A DNA stretch of 64,000 nucleotides from Gammaproteobacteria bacterium (GTDB lineage Bacteria; Pseudomonadota; Gammaproteobacteria; JAIEPX01). Below, piece by piece: positions 1 to 9,156 of this stretch (position 1 is the first letter of the stretch; the number at the start of each line of letters is the position of its first letter). The stretch lies in the NCBI GenBank assembly GCA_019748175.1, contig JAIEPX010000002.1, forward strand, positions 124,001 to 188,000. Direction: 5' to 3'. The position numbers and the translations under genes are program-made. The notes beneath the pieces were generated by a model. The model saw only the letters and a program-made list of their open reading frames with translations. It was not told the DNA's origin and ran no database searches.

Positions 1-1649
1 ACTACCGTAGCGTTGAGTTCTTTTCCTGCAGTCAGAGAAGGCGTTACCATGCTGCCAAATGCCAGTATCGCAATTTTTTCACCGTGTAAAAGCGTTTCTG
101 ATTTGCCTACTTCTAACATTGTCATGGTAAATTGGATGGGTGCACCAGTACCGCTGCCACGAGGATAGCGCACAGCTGCGGGCCCTGGATATTGATAAGC
201 AGTGTAGAGCATTTGTCGGCATTCATTTTCGTTGCTCGGTGCCATAATGATCATATTAGGAATGCATCGTAAAAAACTTAAATCAAAACTACCGGCATGA
301 GTAGGGCCATCTGGGCCGACTAAGCCTGCACGATCAATTGCAAATGTCACATCCAAATTTTGCAGCGCTACATCATGTATTAATTGATCGTAAGCGCGCT
401 GCAAAAAAGTGGAATAAATTGCAACCACAGGTTTTAATCCTTCACAGGCTAATCCTGCAGCCAATGTAACTGAATGTTGTTCAGCAATTCCTACATCGCA
501 ATATTGTTCGGGAAAACGTTGATGAAATTCAACCATGCCTGAGCCTTCCCTCATTGCCGGTGTGATGGCATACAAGCGTTTATCATCATGGGCGATGTCA
601 CATAAAAATTGTCCGAAAATATCTGAATAAGTGAAACGTTTATTCGTCAGATTTTCAACGGGAATTGTAGAAGAAAAATTAGTTGATAATGTGGATTCTT
701 TTAATTGATCATCTGCTTTGTTTTCTGTTTTGTGAAAACCAGGTTTTACAGCGTGATATTTTATAGGATCTGTTTCCGCAGCTTCGTACCCTTTTCCTTT
801 TGTTGTGACAACATGCAACAAACGAGGTCCAGTCAGCTCATGTATATTTCGTAAGGTAGGAATTAAACTGTCTAAATCATGTCCGTCAATAGGACCAAAA
901 TAGTGAATGCCTAATTCTTCAAATAATGTACCTGGTGTTATCATACCTTTTAAATGCGTTTCAGTGCGTTTCACTAATGTTTTCATTGGTGGCATCATAT
1001 TCAGTACTTTCTTGCTGTTTTCTCTGAAAGAGGTGTACGTTTTTCCGGTTAAGATTCGAGTGAGATAATTTGTGAGCGCACCAACATTATGAGAAATGGA
1101 CATGTCGTTGTCATTGAGAATGATTAATAAATTGGCGTCTACACTTCCTGCGTGATTCAACGCTTCAAATGCCATGCCACCTGTCAGGCCTCCGTCACCG
1201 ATGATAGCAACACCTTGATTAGGGCTTCCGGCAATTTTTGAAGCAATCGCCATACCCAAAGCAGCGCTAATGGATGTGCTGGAATGTCCTACGCCGAACG
1301 TGTCATATTCGCTTTCTGAACGTTTAGGGAAAGGGGAAAGGCCTTGGTATTGTTTGATCGTGTTAAGGCGATCACGACGCCCGGTGAGTACTTTATGTCC
1401 ATATGCCTGGTGACCCACATCCCAGACCAATTTGTCATCGGGGGTATTAAATACATAATGTAGGGCAATGGTTAGTTCGACTGTTCCAAGACTGCCCGCG
1501 AAATGTCCCCCGCATTGATTAAGCGAGTTAATGAGGTACAAACGCAGTTCATCCGCCAGAGCGGGGAGATCCTCCACTGGCAGAGTGCGTAAATCGTGGG
1601 GGGTGTCCACCCGCGATAATATCGGATACAGTGCATTATTGTCGTTCAT
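1..1649 (-). CDS. dxs: 1-deoxy-D-xylulose-5-phosphate synthase (Dxs), 3' end cut by window edge
   Basis: Thiamine-diphosphate enzyme that condenses pyruvate and glyceraldehyde-3-phosphate, the first step of the MEP isoprenoid pathway, in the cytosol. I translated the minus strand from the ATG at 1649 ([20 protein letters not shown]). About 549 codons stay open to the left edge, so roughly the last 70-90 residues of a family usually near 620 are missing. Visible motifs are the ThDP-binding [15 protein letters not shown] near residue 150, [12 protein letters not shown] near residue 75 and the pyrimidine-binding segment [14 protein letters not shown] in the second half. In many gammaproteobacteria dxs directly follows xseB-ispA. 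Here ispA lies on the same strand but about 5.9 kb upstream, with guaC and an ankyrin gene between. Identity is secure. Confidence 0.97.
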   Translation of the reverse strand, partial: MNDNNALYPILSRVDTPHDLRTLPVEDLPALADELRLYLINSLNQCGGHFAGSLGTVELTIALHYVFNTPDDKLVWDVGHQAYGHKVLTGRRDRLNTIKQYQGLSPFPKRSESEYDTFGVGHSSTSISAALGMAIASKIAGSPNQGVAIIGDGGLTGGMAFEALNHAGSVDANLLIILNDNDMSISHNVGALTNYLTRILTGKTYTSFRENSKKVLNMMPPMKTLVKRTETHLKGMITPGTLFEELGIHYFGPIDGHDLDSLIPTLRNIHELTGPRLLHVVTTKGKGYEAAETDPIKYHAVKPGFHKTENKADDQLKESTLSTNFSSTIPVENLTNKRFTYSDIFGQFLCDIAHDDKRLYAITPAMREGSGMVEFHQRFPEQYCDVGIAEQHSVTLAAGLACEGLKPVVAIYSTFLQRAYDQLIHDVALQNLDVTFAIDRAGLVGPDGPTHAGSFDLSFLRCIPNMIIMAPSNENECRQMLYTAYQYPGPAAVRYPRGSGTGAPIQFTMTMLEVGKSETLLHGEKIAILAFGSMVTPSLTAGKELNATV

Positions 1650-1700
1650 GGCCGTATAATCCACTTTTAGGGCGAATCTTGCAAGTTTTGGATCATCCTC

Positions 1701-1749
1701 GATTCAGTGCATTAGGACCTCGTAGTAGGTTCCAACTGCAGAATCTAGG
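1701..1749 (+). repeat. Dispersed palindrome-family repeat, single arm
   Basis: A 49-bp sequence in the dxs-guaC gap. It matches the reverse complement of 14371-14419 with only two differences and is similar to 14501-14548 in direct orientation. All copies share the terminal block CCAACTGCAGAATCTAGG. This copy is a lone arm without its inverted partner. Confidence 0.85.
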
Positions 1750-1867
1750 ATTATATGTAGAGCCAGGTTTTAGAGGTGAACCAATCTAGATTGTTTTGCT
1801 GTATCAAGTCTGGATAAAGCCGGTGCATTTCTTTATAATCACATTTTTTAGGAACAAGGTCACTACT

Positions 1868-2890
1868 ATGATACAACACTCCGCCATCACCTTTGATGAT
1901 GTTCTATTAATCCCCGCTTACAACCACTATGAATCTCGACGTTTAGTCGATATTTCGATGAAAGATAGAACTGGAAAGCTCACGCTTAAATTGCCAGTAA
2001 TTACTTCTAATATGGACACCATCACCGAAGATAAAATGGCTAATTTTATGGGATCTAAAGGAGGGATGGGAGCATTGCATCGATTTATGTCTGTCGATGA
2101 CAACATTAAAGTATTTAAGGCCTGTGAATTTCCGACCTTTGTTTCAATCGGTTGTACAAAGGCAGATTTGGACCGTGCGGCCGCTTTAAGAGATGTGGGA
2201 GCGGAGTACTTTTGTATAGACGTTGCACATGCTCATGCAAAATATGTAGGGCAAACCTTGAAAAATTTGCGCAGCCTGTTGCCTAATGGATGTTTAATGG
2301 CAGGTAATGTGGCCACTTATGCGGGTGCTGATTATTTAGCCTCTTGTGGCGCGGATTTGATTAAGGTTGGCATAGGTGGTGGTTCAGTGTGTTCAACTCG
2401 CATTAAAACAGGCTTTGGTGTGCCCATGCTTTCTTGTATTCAAGATTGTGCGCGTACAGATCGGTCGATTGTTGCAGATGGTGGAATTAGAACCGCCGGT
2501 GATATTGTAAAAGCATTGGCTTTTGGTGCCGATTTTGTGATGTTAGGGGGGCTATTTGCGGGAACTCGACCTACTCCAGGGTCTGTTATAGAAAAATCAG
2601 ATGGCAAAAAAGTAAAACAATATCGAGGTATGGCATCGCGAGAAGCTCAAGAAGATTTTATGGGCGAAATGAATGATTGGAAAACAGCGGAAGGAGTTGC
2701 CACCGAAGTTCCGTATCGTGAGGATGAAGATGCCATTATTGCCGATATTGTTGGTGGATTACGTTCTGGTCTCACCTATGGCGGTTCTAATACAATTTCT
2801 GAATTACAACGTAAACTCAATTATATGGTGGTGAGTCAGGCTTCACGCATCGAAAGTTTGCCTCATAAAACATTGAACACCGAGAAATAA
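1868..2890 (+). CDS. guaC: GMP reductase
   Basis: NADPH-dependent deamination of GMP to IMP in purine salvage, cytosolic. The product has 340 residues (E. coli GuaC has 347). The IMPDH/GMPR barrel is recognisable: ITFDDVLLIPAYNHYESRRLV at the N-terminus, the active-site Cys loop GIGGGSVCSTR, then ADGGIRTAGDIVKALAFGAD. There is no CBS insertion, which separates it from IMP dehydrogenase. The reading frame is open from 1796, but the ATG at 1868 is preferred because the family N-terminus starts there (MIQHSAITFDDV) and an AGGAACAAGG ribosome site precedes it. It diverges from dxs across a gap carrying a repeat arm and a 12-bp palindrome CAATCTAGATTG at 1782-1793. Confidence 0.95.
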   Translation: MIQHSAITFDDVLLIPAYNHYESRRLVDISMKDRTGKLTLKLPVITSNMDTITEDKMANFMGSKGGMGALHRFMSVDDNIKVFKACEFPTFVSIGCTKADLDRAAALRDVGAEYFCIDVAHAHAKYVGQTLKNLRSLLPNGCLMAGNVATYAGADYLASCGADLIKVGIGGGSVCSTRIKTGFGVPMLSCIQDCARTDRSIVADGGIRTAGDIVKALAFGADFVMLGGLFAGTRPTPGSVIEKSDGKKVKQYRGMASREAQEDFMGEMNDWKTAEGVATEVPYREDEDAIIADIVGGLRSGLTYGGSNTISELQRKLNYMVVSQASRIESLPHKTLNTEK

Positions 2891-3016
2891 TTTGCCTCGG
2901 ATAGAATTCTTTGCCCTATTATTTTCCATAGTAGGCCATGAAGACGTTAAATGTCACTGAGAGTGCGCAAAAGATTAGAGAAACTATACTGTACCTACCC
3001 ATAGTAGAGAAGCGTT

Positions 3017-6000
3017 GTGGTCGATAATATTATAGAAGTGCTGAATGGGTGCCTAAGCCAAATAGTGGGGGCAAAAGCTGCCGATTCCGACAAAGTAGGT
3101 ATCATTCGCAGACTCATCAGTAAATCAATAGAATATATTGGCACGGATGTCATTTTTGATGGTGAGCAAGTCACTTTAATGTGGTGTCATGTCATCCCCT
3201 ATCTGAGCACACACACTCCTGAGGGCGACCATTTATACTCCCATATTACCACTATTTTTTCGGCAAATTCTGTTCGTCATTTCGGCTCTGGTGATCTTGT
3301 TTGCAAAGTCGTATTTAAAGAACAATGTGATTATTCAAGTGCATTTTTTGATTTTCTCAATCATATTCTGCCACTGCAAGAGACAACATACCCTCAATTG
3401 TTCTTTGATGAAGTGCTGCTGACGACTGAGCAGTATTTTTTTTGGAATCAGTATACAATGGATTCAACTGGAAAATTATCTAGTTGGTGTATTGAAGATT
3501 CTTTATTAAAAACATTGCGGGCGGATGAATTTGATTTTAGCTATCAATTTATCTTGGGAATTATACCAGGTGAGAATGAAAGTAGACGTCTTCATAATCT
3601 TCGCCCTAATAATCGACAGCCCTACACGATCACTCCTGAAGGTTGTGTCATCCCGAGAGTTCATAAAAAACCATTGTATCAGCCTGAAGAGAAAAAATGT
3701 TTTTCGCAAGCGCAGTCTTGTACGCTTATTGATGATGATGGGTTAAGCTCCGCTTTCGGTTTTTCTAAAAGTAGAAATACAAAACTTTATGGGATAATAA
3801 CAAGTCCTCAAGATGCTTTGATTACACGGCTAATGCTTGAAGATTCTGGGACTGTGGTGCGACTCTTTGACCATGAAGATGAGAAATCCGCAATGTCTAG
3901 TCGAGCGTATAATGCGTATGTAAAAAATGAATTTTATCCAATACAAAAACTGGCTGAATTTAAGGCTAGAAACAAAATTGCGAGGTTGAGTAGTAGCAAA
4001 ACAAATGAAGTTCTCGCTCGCTTACGGTTCAACCCTTACCGCACTGTAGTGAGCATTTGTTCTGAATCACTAGAAGCTAGATTATTAGCCTGCAATTTTG
4101 CGCAGGAATTATTAGATCACTATAAAGCCTATGCAGTAAAGAAAGGCGTTAAGGTAAATCCTCATTTTAAAATACCTATTATTTTTTATATTCCAAAATC
4201 AAAAAACAATGATATTGATACAGAGAAGCGCCCTAAATATCAAGTAAAATTGTATACCGATGAAATGCGAAAAAAAGATCGAGAACAAGCGTTACAAAGA
4301 TATCAAGATATTCGTTTTAGCCAAGGTTTTAAGTCTCAGGACTACGAGCTTCTCTTGGAATTGCCAGAAGATGCCATAAGTTCGTTATTTTTGGAAGAGT
4401 GTGTGATATTGCCTCTTCAAATGATAAATAAGGGCTATGTGCGTATGTTGTCACGCTTATTGCGAGTTACACGCAACAGCAGTGTTAATATAAATGATTC
4501 TGAAAAACTGAGTGTATGCGATGAGATGGTCCGTCTTCTAGTAAAAAAAGATCTAGTTAAAAAAAATGATCCGGTGATTTCAAAATTGATATGTGCTGAA
4601 GAATTTGATCTGGCTGAGCGGTTTATCGCTGCCACAAACTCGGACAAAATGTCCTTGCAACTCAATAATGCTGATTTAGCTCAGATTGTAATAAAGACGG
4701 GTAATCCTCGACATTTAAGCTACTTCGGTCTTGATACTTTTCTACTTTATGCAGCTAATTTTGGTTCATGGGTAGTCGTTAATCTTTGCCTAAAAGAGTA
4801 CCCAGTGCTGAGTCCGGTCCTATTAGGAAGCTTATTGGTCATCGCATGTCGATCGGGAGAGTTAGTTACTGCTAAGTATTTACTAAAGATGGGCGCAGAT
4901 ACCGCTCGAAAAGATGGAGGCTCTCCCATTATGTTTGCCGTAAATCATGAATTGGTGATGCTTTTCACGGATTATCCTACCGATGCAGAGGATAAATCTG
5001 ATTACGGGTACGCACTGTTGCAAGCACTGAGCCAGGGGGACTTTGGAGTTGCGAAATTATTATTACAAGCCGGTGCAAAGCCAAATTGGCGCAGGCATTA
5101 TAAGAAATCATATGCGCTGCACTCTACACTCTGGTATGTCATAGAAAGAGACGATAATACTTTGTTGCCCCAATTGATCGAGCATGAAAAAAGCTATCAC
5201 GATCAGTTTTCATTTGCGCGATACGCACTTGCTCTAACTCTTGCGCATGAAAAAGGCAATCAGGAGGCTGTATTATTACTCGAAGCAAATTTTCCTGATG
5301 TTACGTTGATTGATCCTGCGAATATAGCAGTGAGCGTCTGCCGACGGGTGTTGGAGCTCTTGGTGGTTGGTAAAAATCAAATGGCTGAGAAAATCTTGCT
5401 CAAATATTGTTACGAGTACCAATTGCTTGCACAGCCAATCGATCAGAAAAGCTCTTCAACTAGATTAATGATGGGTTTATTTAATTACAGACCATTAGCT
5501 AAAAATCATGATGATTTCACCGCTGCCTTACTGATCATAATGCCATATTTTATCGAGATCGCACAATCGCTTTCCTTTGCATATAAGGCTATTTTTCCGC
5601 CGATTGTTAAGTGGCTGTTGGAGTGTAGAGAGCCATCTTTGTTTCGCTATATCACGGATTTATCTGGTTTTGATCTGAGCGAAGATTCTCTATATAGCCA
5701 GGATGATTTTATTGTTAATCATATCCTGCAAGATTTGACTTTAAGTACCAGACGTCTTATCTATAATGGTAATATTAGAGATAGTGTGTTCAAAATGATT
5801 TTTGATAAACTATCATGCGATACTGTTTCTTTAGTTCAAGAAATCGTTAGGCTTAATTTTACTATGCCTGATACTACAATGTTTGAGAGTAGGCCAACTC
5901 ACATGATAGACTTTTTTATGAACCGCCTTGAATGGGTGGTGGCATGGAAAAATGCGTTAGATAAAGAATTCAGTTGCGCATTGAGTGTAGAAAGTCCTTC

Positions 6001-6862
6001 TAAATCACTATTACTGTATGAGCTTGGGCCCACCGTATCTGAGGAATTGGTGGTACCATTATTCAAGCATGCATTTTCAAATAAGCGTATGGATATCGTT
6101 CTTAATTTGGTCAATAACCCTTCATATGATCAGCAAGTTAAAGAAAAAATCGCTCTTGCTGCATTAGAATCGTGCCAATCAGATACAGAAATTCTCGCAA
6201 TGATGGAAAATAATATAGAGCTGACAGCGGAACATGTGAGAAAAGCGGCTATCATTTCCAGGAAAAACCTCCTGTTAGAATTTCTCGATAGAATTGATAA
6301 AAACAAATATGCTACTCCTGAGTATCATTGGAGCTTTTATACGGCGTTTCACTTCTATGCTTTTGGGGATTTAGTCGTCGAAAAAAAATTAATTGGCTGC
6401 CTAGGCACTACCTTGATAAGGCATTTTACACTCATTTGCTTGTTAATTGCGTTGCAAGCAACGGCTACTTTTCAGAGCAATAAAGAAAGATGGCCTAATG
6501 TCGCCAGTTTTTTTGATGAAAATAAATTGAGCCGATACATAATTTCCCTTTTCGACAGTCATGATAAAGTGAGCGAATATCATGAAAAGTTGCTCAGTGT
6601 TCTCAATGATTATTTCGTTGATGTGGCTACTGTGCCTAAAGCAGAGATTACCCTGAACACCTATAAAAAAATACTAGGGATTGTTAAAGGCGAATTGGGT
6701 ATAGATGCGATTCGTTTTAAGGTCGGTTCGCCACTTCAGTTCCAAGTGCCCAATCGAGTTTATCGCACGATGAAGCGACTTGATCAGCTGCTGAGCAAAA
6801 GCGAGCTGCCTCCGATAAATATGGAAGTGGAAATGGCAAGGGCGTCGCGTTTTGAGTTGTGA
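3017..6862 (+). CDS. Large ankyrin-type protein, 1281 aa, candidate host-interaction protein
   Basis: No enzyme motif recognised. Residues about 600-700 contain two to three ankyrin-like units, for example SGELVTAKYLLKMGADTARK and GDFGVAKLLLQAGAKPN. The rest is helix-rich and may hold degenerate repeats. There is no signal peptide or membrane segment. The start is GTG at 3017, because an in-frame TAG at 3002 excludes an upstream start; AGAGAAGC lies just before. The C-terminus ends in ASRFEL, and its coding DNA is nearly identical to the end of the small minus-strand ORF ending at 8862. Size and repeats fit the secreted ankyrin effectors of Legionellales, but secretion is not shown by the sequence. 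Confidence 0.75.
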   Translation: MVDNIIEVLNGCLSQIVGAKAADSDKVGIIRRLISKSIEYIGTDVIFDGEQVTLMWCHVIPYLSTHTPEGDHLYSHITTIFSANSVRHFGSGDLVCKVVFKEQCDYSSAFFDFLNHILPLQETTYPQLFFDEVLLTTEQYFFWNQYTMDSTGKLSSWCIEDSLLKTLRADEFDFSYQFILGIIPGENESRRLHNLRPNNRQPYTITPEGCVIPRVHKKPLYQPEEKKCFSQAQSCTLIDDDGLSSAFGFSKSRNTKLYGIITSPQDALITRLMLEDSGTVVRLFDHEDEKSAMSSRAYNAYVKNEFYPIQKLAEFKARNKIARLSSSKTNEVLARLRFNPYRTVVSICSESLEARLLACNFAQELLDHYKAYAVKKGVKVNPHFKIPIIFYIPKSKNNDIDTEKRPKYQVKLYTDEMRKKDREQALQRYQDIRFSQGFKSQDYELLLELPEDAISSLFLEECVILPLQMINKGYVRMLSRLLRVTRNSSVNINDSEKLSVCDEMVRLLVKKDLVKKNDPVISKLICAEEFDLAERFIAATNSDKMSLQLNNADLAQIVIKTGNPRHLSYFGLDTFLLYAANFGSWVVVNLCLKEYPVLSPVLLGSLLVIACRSGELVTAKYLLKMGADTARKDGGSPIMFAVNHELVMLFTDYPTDAEDKSDYGYALLQALSQGDFGVAKLLLQAGAKPNWRRHYKKSYALHSTLWYVIERDDNTLLPQLIEHEKSYHDQFSFARYALALTLAHEKGNQEAVLLLEANFPDVTLIDPANIAVSVCRRVLELLVVGKNQMAEKILLKYCYEYQLLAQPIDQKSSSTRLMMGLFNYRPLAKNHDDFTAALLIIMPYFIEIAQSLSFAYKAIFPPIVKWLLECREPSLFRYITDLSGFDLSEDSLYSQDDFIVNHILQDLTLSTRRLIYNGNIRDSVFKMIFDKLSCDTVSLVQEIVRLNFTMPDTTMFESRPTHMIDFFMNRLEWVVAWKNALDKEFSCALSVESPSKSLLLYELGPTVSEELVVPLFKHAFSNKRMDIVLNLVNNPSYDQQVKEKIALAALESCQSDTEILAMMENNIELTAEHVRKAAIISRKNLLLEFLDRIDKNKYATPEYHWSFYTAFHFYAFGDLVVEKKLIGCLGTTLIRHFTLICLLIALQATATFQSNKERWPNVASFFDENKLSRYIISLFDSHDKVSEYHEKLLSVLNDYFVDVATVPKAEITLNTYKKILGIVKGELGIDAIRFKVGSPLQFQVPNRVYRTMKRLDQLLSKSELPPINMEVEMARASRFEL

Positions 6863-6953
6863 GAGGATTCTCAAAATTGATATTAGGTGAATAGACACTC
6901 TAATTCAGGCTTAAAGTTGTGTTTAGCTCCATTATTCAAACGGGACTATGTTG

Positions 6954-7526
6954 TTAATCGCCTTCCCACCAGCTGAAGGTAAAGTCTTTAAATCTTTTTC
7001 CTGCAATCGTTAAATTACCTCTGAGGATAATCTGATCAGCATCTAGGGTATTGTTAGTCTGAATCATCGAAAGCTTCTTAATATCCAGCGTGCCTTTGAA
7101 GGTCACGCGCCCAACTTGCTTGTTCATTCCACTGAAAGTTATCGTATTGCCTTTGATGCTGTAGGTGGAGGGCAGAACACGGGGCTGGTTGGAGTACGCT
7201 TCGCCTATTTCGGTCTGAATCCGTTTGCTGCTTAAATCCTCAAAAATAAACATTACTGGCGCATAAGTTGTAGAGCGGTTCTTGCCGGATTCCCATGATT
7301 TGAGCTCATGCAAATCTCCTACGCTGAGATTGTGGAGCTGGAACTTGCCGATCTTAATCTTCTGTTTGGGGAGGTAGTATCCTGAAATATCAACTGTGTT
7401 GTCGTGACTGAAATCACGGAACGCTGAAACAATTGGAGTTTGTGGCTGGGCAGCAAAGGTTGCAGTCGTAACTACAACGAGAGTAACCGCCAATAAAAAT
7501 GCGAAAAGATTTATTTTTGAAAACAT
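6954..7526 (-). CDS. Predicted exported protein, 190 aa, unknown function
   Basis: The N-terminus is a clear signal peptide: a short basic start (MFSKINLF), a hydrophobic stretch and a cleavage-like TFAAQP site near residue 26. The mature part is rich in alternating hydrophobic residues, suggesting a beta-rich periplasmic domain (segments TYSIKGNTITFSGM and GRVTFKGTLDIKKL). I do not recognise a family; a YceI- or lipocalin-like barrel is possible but unsupported. A strong ribosome site (AAAGGTG) precedes the ATG, which lies 9 nt after the ispA stop on the same strand, so it is probably co-transcribed with xseB-ispA. Confidence 0.8.
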   Translation of the reverse strand: MFSKINLFAFLLAVTLVVVTTATFAAQPQTPIVSAFRDFSHDNTVDISGYYLPKQKIKIGKFQLHNLSVGDLHELKSWESGKNRSTTYAPVMFIFEDLSSKRIQTEIGEAYSNQPRVLPSTYSIKGNTITFSGMNKQVGRVTFKGTLDIKKLSMIQTNNTLDADQIILRGNLTIAGKRFKDFTFSWWEGD

Positions 7527-7535
7527 ACGACACCT

Positions 7536-8381
7536 TTAGTTTTTTCGATTAGTGATGGTGAGAAAAATCGCTTCTAATTCTGGCATTGAAGGAATCAGTG
7601 AAGATAGATGACTGTGAATTATTTCGTTAAGATCTTTTAGTAAATGATGAGCTTTTTCAAGGCCAAGTGAGGAAACAAAGCAAGGTTGATTTGTTTCCGT
7701 ATTTTCCTCTCGATAGTCAAAGATATCATCCTGAATCTGATACGCTAATCCAAGATGTTCCGCAAATTCGGAGAGTTGATTAAATAATGATGGGTCGCAT
7801 TCTGGTGAAGAGAGTGCGCCCAACTGAATGCTCGCTACAATTAAAGCGCCGGTTTTTAAGTGATGAATATTTTTTATTTCATCATGAGATAATGTTTTAT
7901 TGATAGCAATTAAATCTAAACTTTGTCCGCCCACCATGCCACGAGATCCGGAGGCTTTTGCTAAAACTTGAATCATTTTTAATTGATGTGGTCCATTGCT
8001 TTCACTCAGAATTTCAAAGGCCAAACTTTGCAAGGCATCACCCACTAAAATTGCAGTGGCTTCATCGAAAGCTTTGTGACAACTGGGTTGGCCACGGCGC
8101 ATATCGTCGTTATCCATCGCAGGAAGGTCGTCGTGCACCAGTGAGTAAGCGTGAATTAATTCTACCGCACACGCAGCAAGATCAAGTTGTGTTAGCGGAG
8201 CGTTTAATCCATCACCTGTTGCATAAACGAGAAGTGGCCGAATGCGTTTCCCACCCAATTGTGTTGCGTAACGCATGGCGCGATGTAGGTGTTGTGGATT
8301 TTCATCGACTGCAGGGAGAATTTCATCGAGTCGTTTATTGATTCGTTCGATTCGATTTTGGCTGAAATTAGTGTGCTGCAT
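7536..8381 (-). CDS. ispA: Farnesyl diphosphate synthase (geranyltranstransferase)
   Basis: Short-chain trans-prenyltransferase that adds IPP to DMAPP/GPP to make FPP for quinone and undecaprenyl carriers. The product has 281 residues from the ATG at 8381 (E. coli IspA has 299). The first Asp-rich motif is in VHDDLPAMDNDDMRRGQPSCH and the second in YQIQDDIFDY. GGKRIRPLL is the IPP-binding segment. The frame also allows a TTG start at 8393 overlapping the xseB stop; I prefer ATG, 8 nt after that stop. Order xseB-ispA is the usual one, but the expected third gene, dxs, is displaced. Confidence 0.95.
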   Translation of the reverse strand: MQHTNFSQNRIERINKRLDEILPAVDENPQHLHRAMRYATQLGGKRIRPLLVYATGDGLNAPLTQLDLAACAVELIHAYSLVHDDLPAMDNDDMRRGQPSCHKAFDEATAILVGDALQSLAFEILSESNGPHQLKMIQVLAKASGSRGMVGGQSLDLIAINKTLSHDEIKNIHHLKTGALIVASIQLGALSSPECDPSLFNQLSEFAEHLGLAYQIQDDIFDYREENTETNQPCFVSSLGLEKAHHLLKDLNEIIHSHLSSLIPSMPELEAIFLTITNRKN

Positions 8382-8389
8382 GGATGTGA

Positions 8390-8632
8390 TCAATCGTCAT
8401 TTTTTTGTTCGTACGGTTCTAGAGATTCTTTACCATTTTTTTCGGTGAGTACACTAATTTTTTGTTCAGCTTCTTGTAAGGCTTGTTGACATTGACGAGT
8501 CAGTTGAATGCCTCGTTCAAAATGTTTGAGAGCATCTTCAAGGCTGACATCGCCTGATTCCATTTTGTTGACCAGTTGATTCAGCTCGTCGAGAGCATCT
8601 TCGAATTTAAAAGGTTTATCTGATTTTGCCAT
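8390..8632 (-). CDS. xseB: Exodeoxyribonuclease VII small subunit
   Basis: Small helical subunit of exonuclease VII, working with XseA on single-stranded DNA. The 80-residue product has the family core FEDALDELNQLVNKMESGDVSLEDALKHFERG, usually written as FE-ALxELExIVxxLExGxxxLExSLxxFExG. The frame is open from 8671, but the ATG at 8632 (MAKSDKPFKFEDAL) matches the family length and has a GGAAA-type site before it. It is immediately upstream of ispA. xseA is not in this window. Confidence 0.93.
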   Translation of the reverse strand: MAKSDKPFKFEDALDELNQLVNKMESGDVSLEDALKHFERGIQLTRQCQQALQEAEQKISVLTEKNGKESLEPYEQKNDD

Positions 8633-8861
8633 AGAATTTCCGCCAGTTATCATGATATTAGATCTTAACATCTAGCCTAACTGAGTCAAGTGGACTGTCA
8701 CCTAGTGGTACATAATAAATAGCCCACACTTTATGATCATAGTATCAAAACACGGGATCAATTTTTTGATGGTCAACAATCTGGTTAATTAGATATTCAC
8801 CATTTAATTATTTAATTGTGAATATTATTGCTTAATTTTGATATCGATCTAGAGAGGTCTA

Positions 8862-9035
8862 TCACAACTCAAGACGCGACGCCGTCGCTGTTGGAGGGGC
8901 ATCCATGCTAGAATCATCAGCGGATGCTTGTTGACGGTGGTATTCATCGTACAGAGTTTTGGCTGCTGGGAAGTTATTTTCGACCAGGTATTCTTTCACT
9001 TTTTCCTGCAATGGCTCTGGTAAATCAGCAAACAT
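8862..9035 (-). CDS. Small hypothetical protein, 57 aa
   Basis: Read on the minus strand from ATG 9035 to TGA 8862. It starts MFADLPEPLQEKVKEYLVEN, contains a helix-like NFPAAKTLYDEYHRQQ and ends in PPTATASRLEL. The composition looks like a real small helical protein rather than chance, and it explains the antisense 66-codon frame here better than that frame itself. A weak GGGGAT precedes the start. The last 20-odd bases of coding sequence are almost identical to the end of the ankyrin gene ending at 6862. Outside this ORF the xseB-rocD gap holds only AT-rich sequence, including an inverted repeat ATATTCAC/GTGAATAT at 8793-8825. Confidence 0.5.
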   Translation of the reverse strand: MFADLPEPLQEKVKEYLVENNFPAAKTLYDEYHRQQASADDSSMDAPPTATASRLEL

Positions 9036-9156
9036 GTTTTATCCCCGTGTTATTTTTCAGTCTATACAATCCCGCTAACGGTTTAATTTTACCAAATTTT
9101 ATGGGCAAAGGCTGTCGGACTTAGCTCATAAGTTTGTAGGAAATTGTCCATACCTG

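Noticed and set aside
1782-1793. Palindrome CAATCTAGATTG upstream of guaC as an operator
   Set aside because: Only a single copy was seen, and it does not resemble a purine repressor site; noted only under guaC.
7958-8341. 127-codon plus-strand frame opposite ispA
   Set aside because: It is antisense to a secure IspA coding sequence and resembles no protein.
8924-9124. 66-codon plus-strand frame in the xseB-rocD gap
   Set aside because: The opposite strand gives a more protein-like 57-residue ORF, and this frame lacks a ribosome site.
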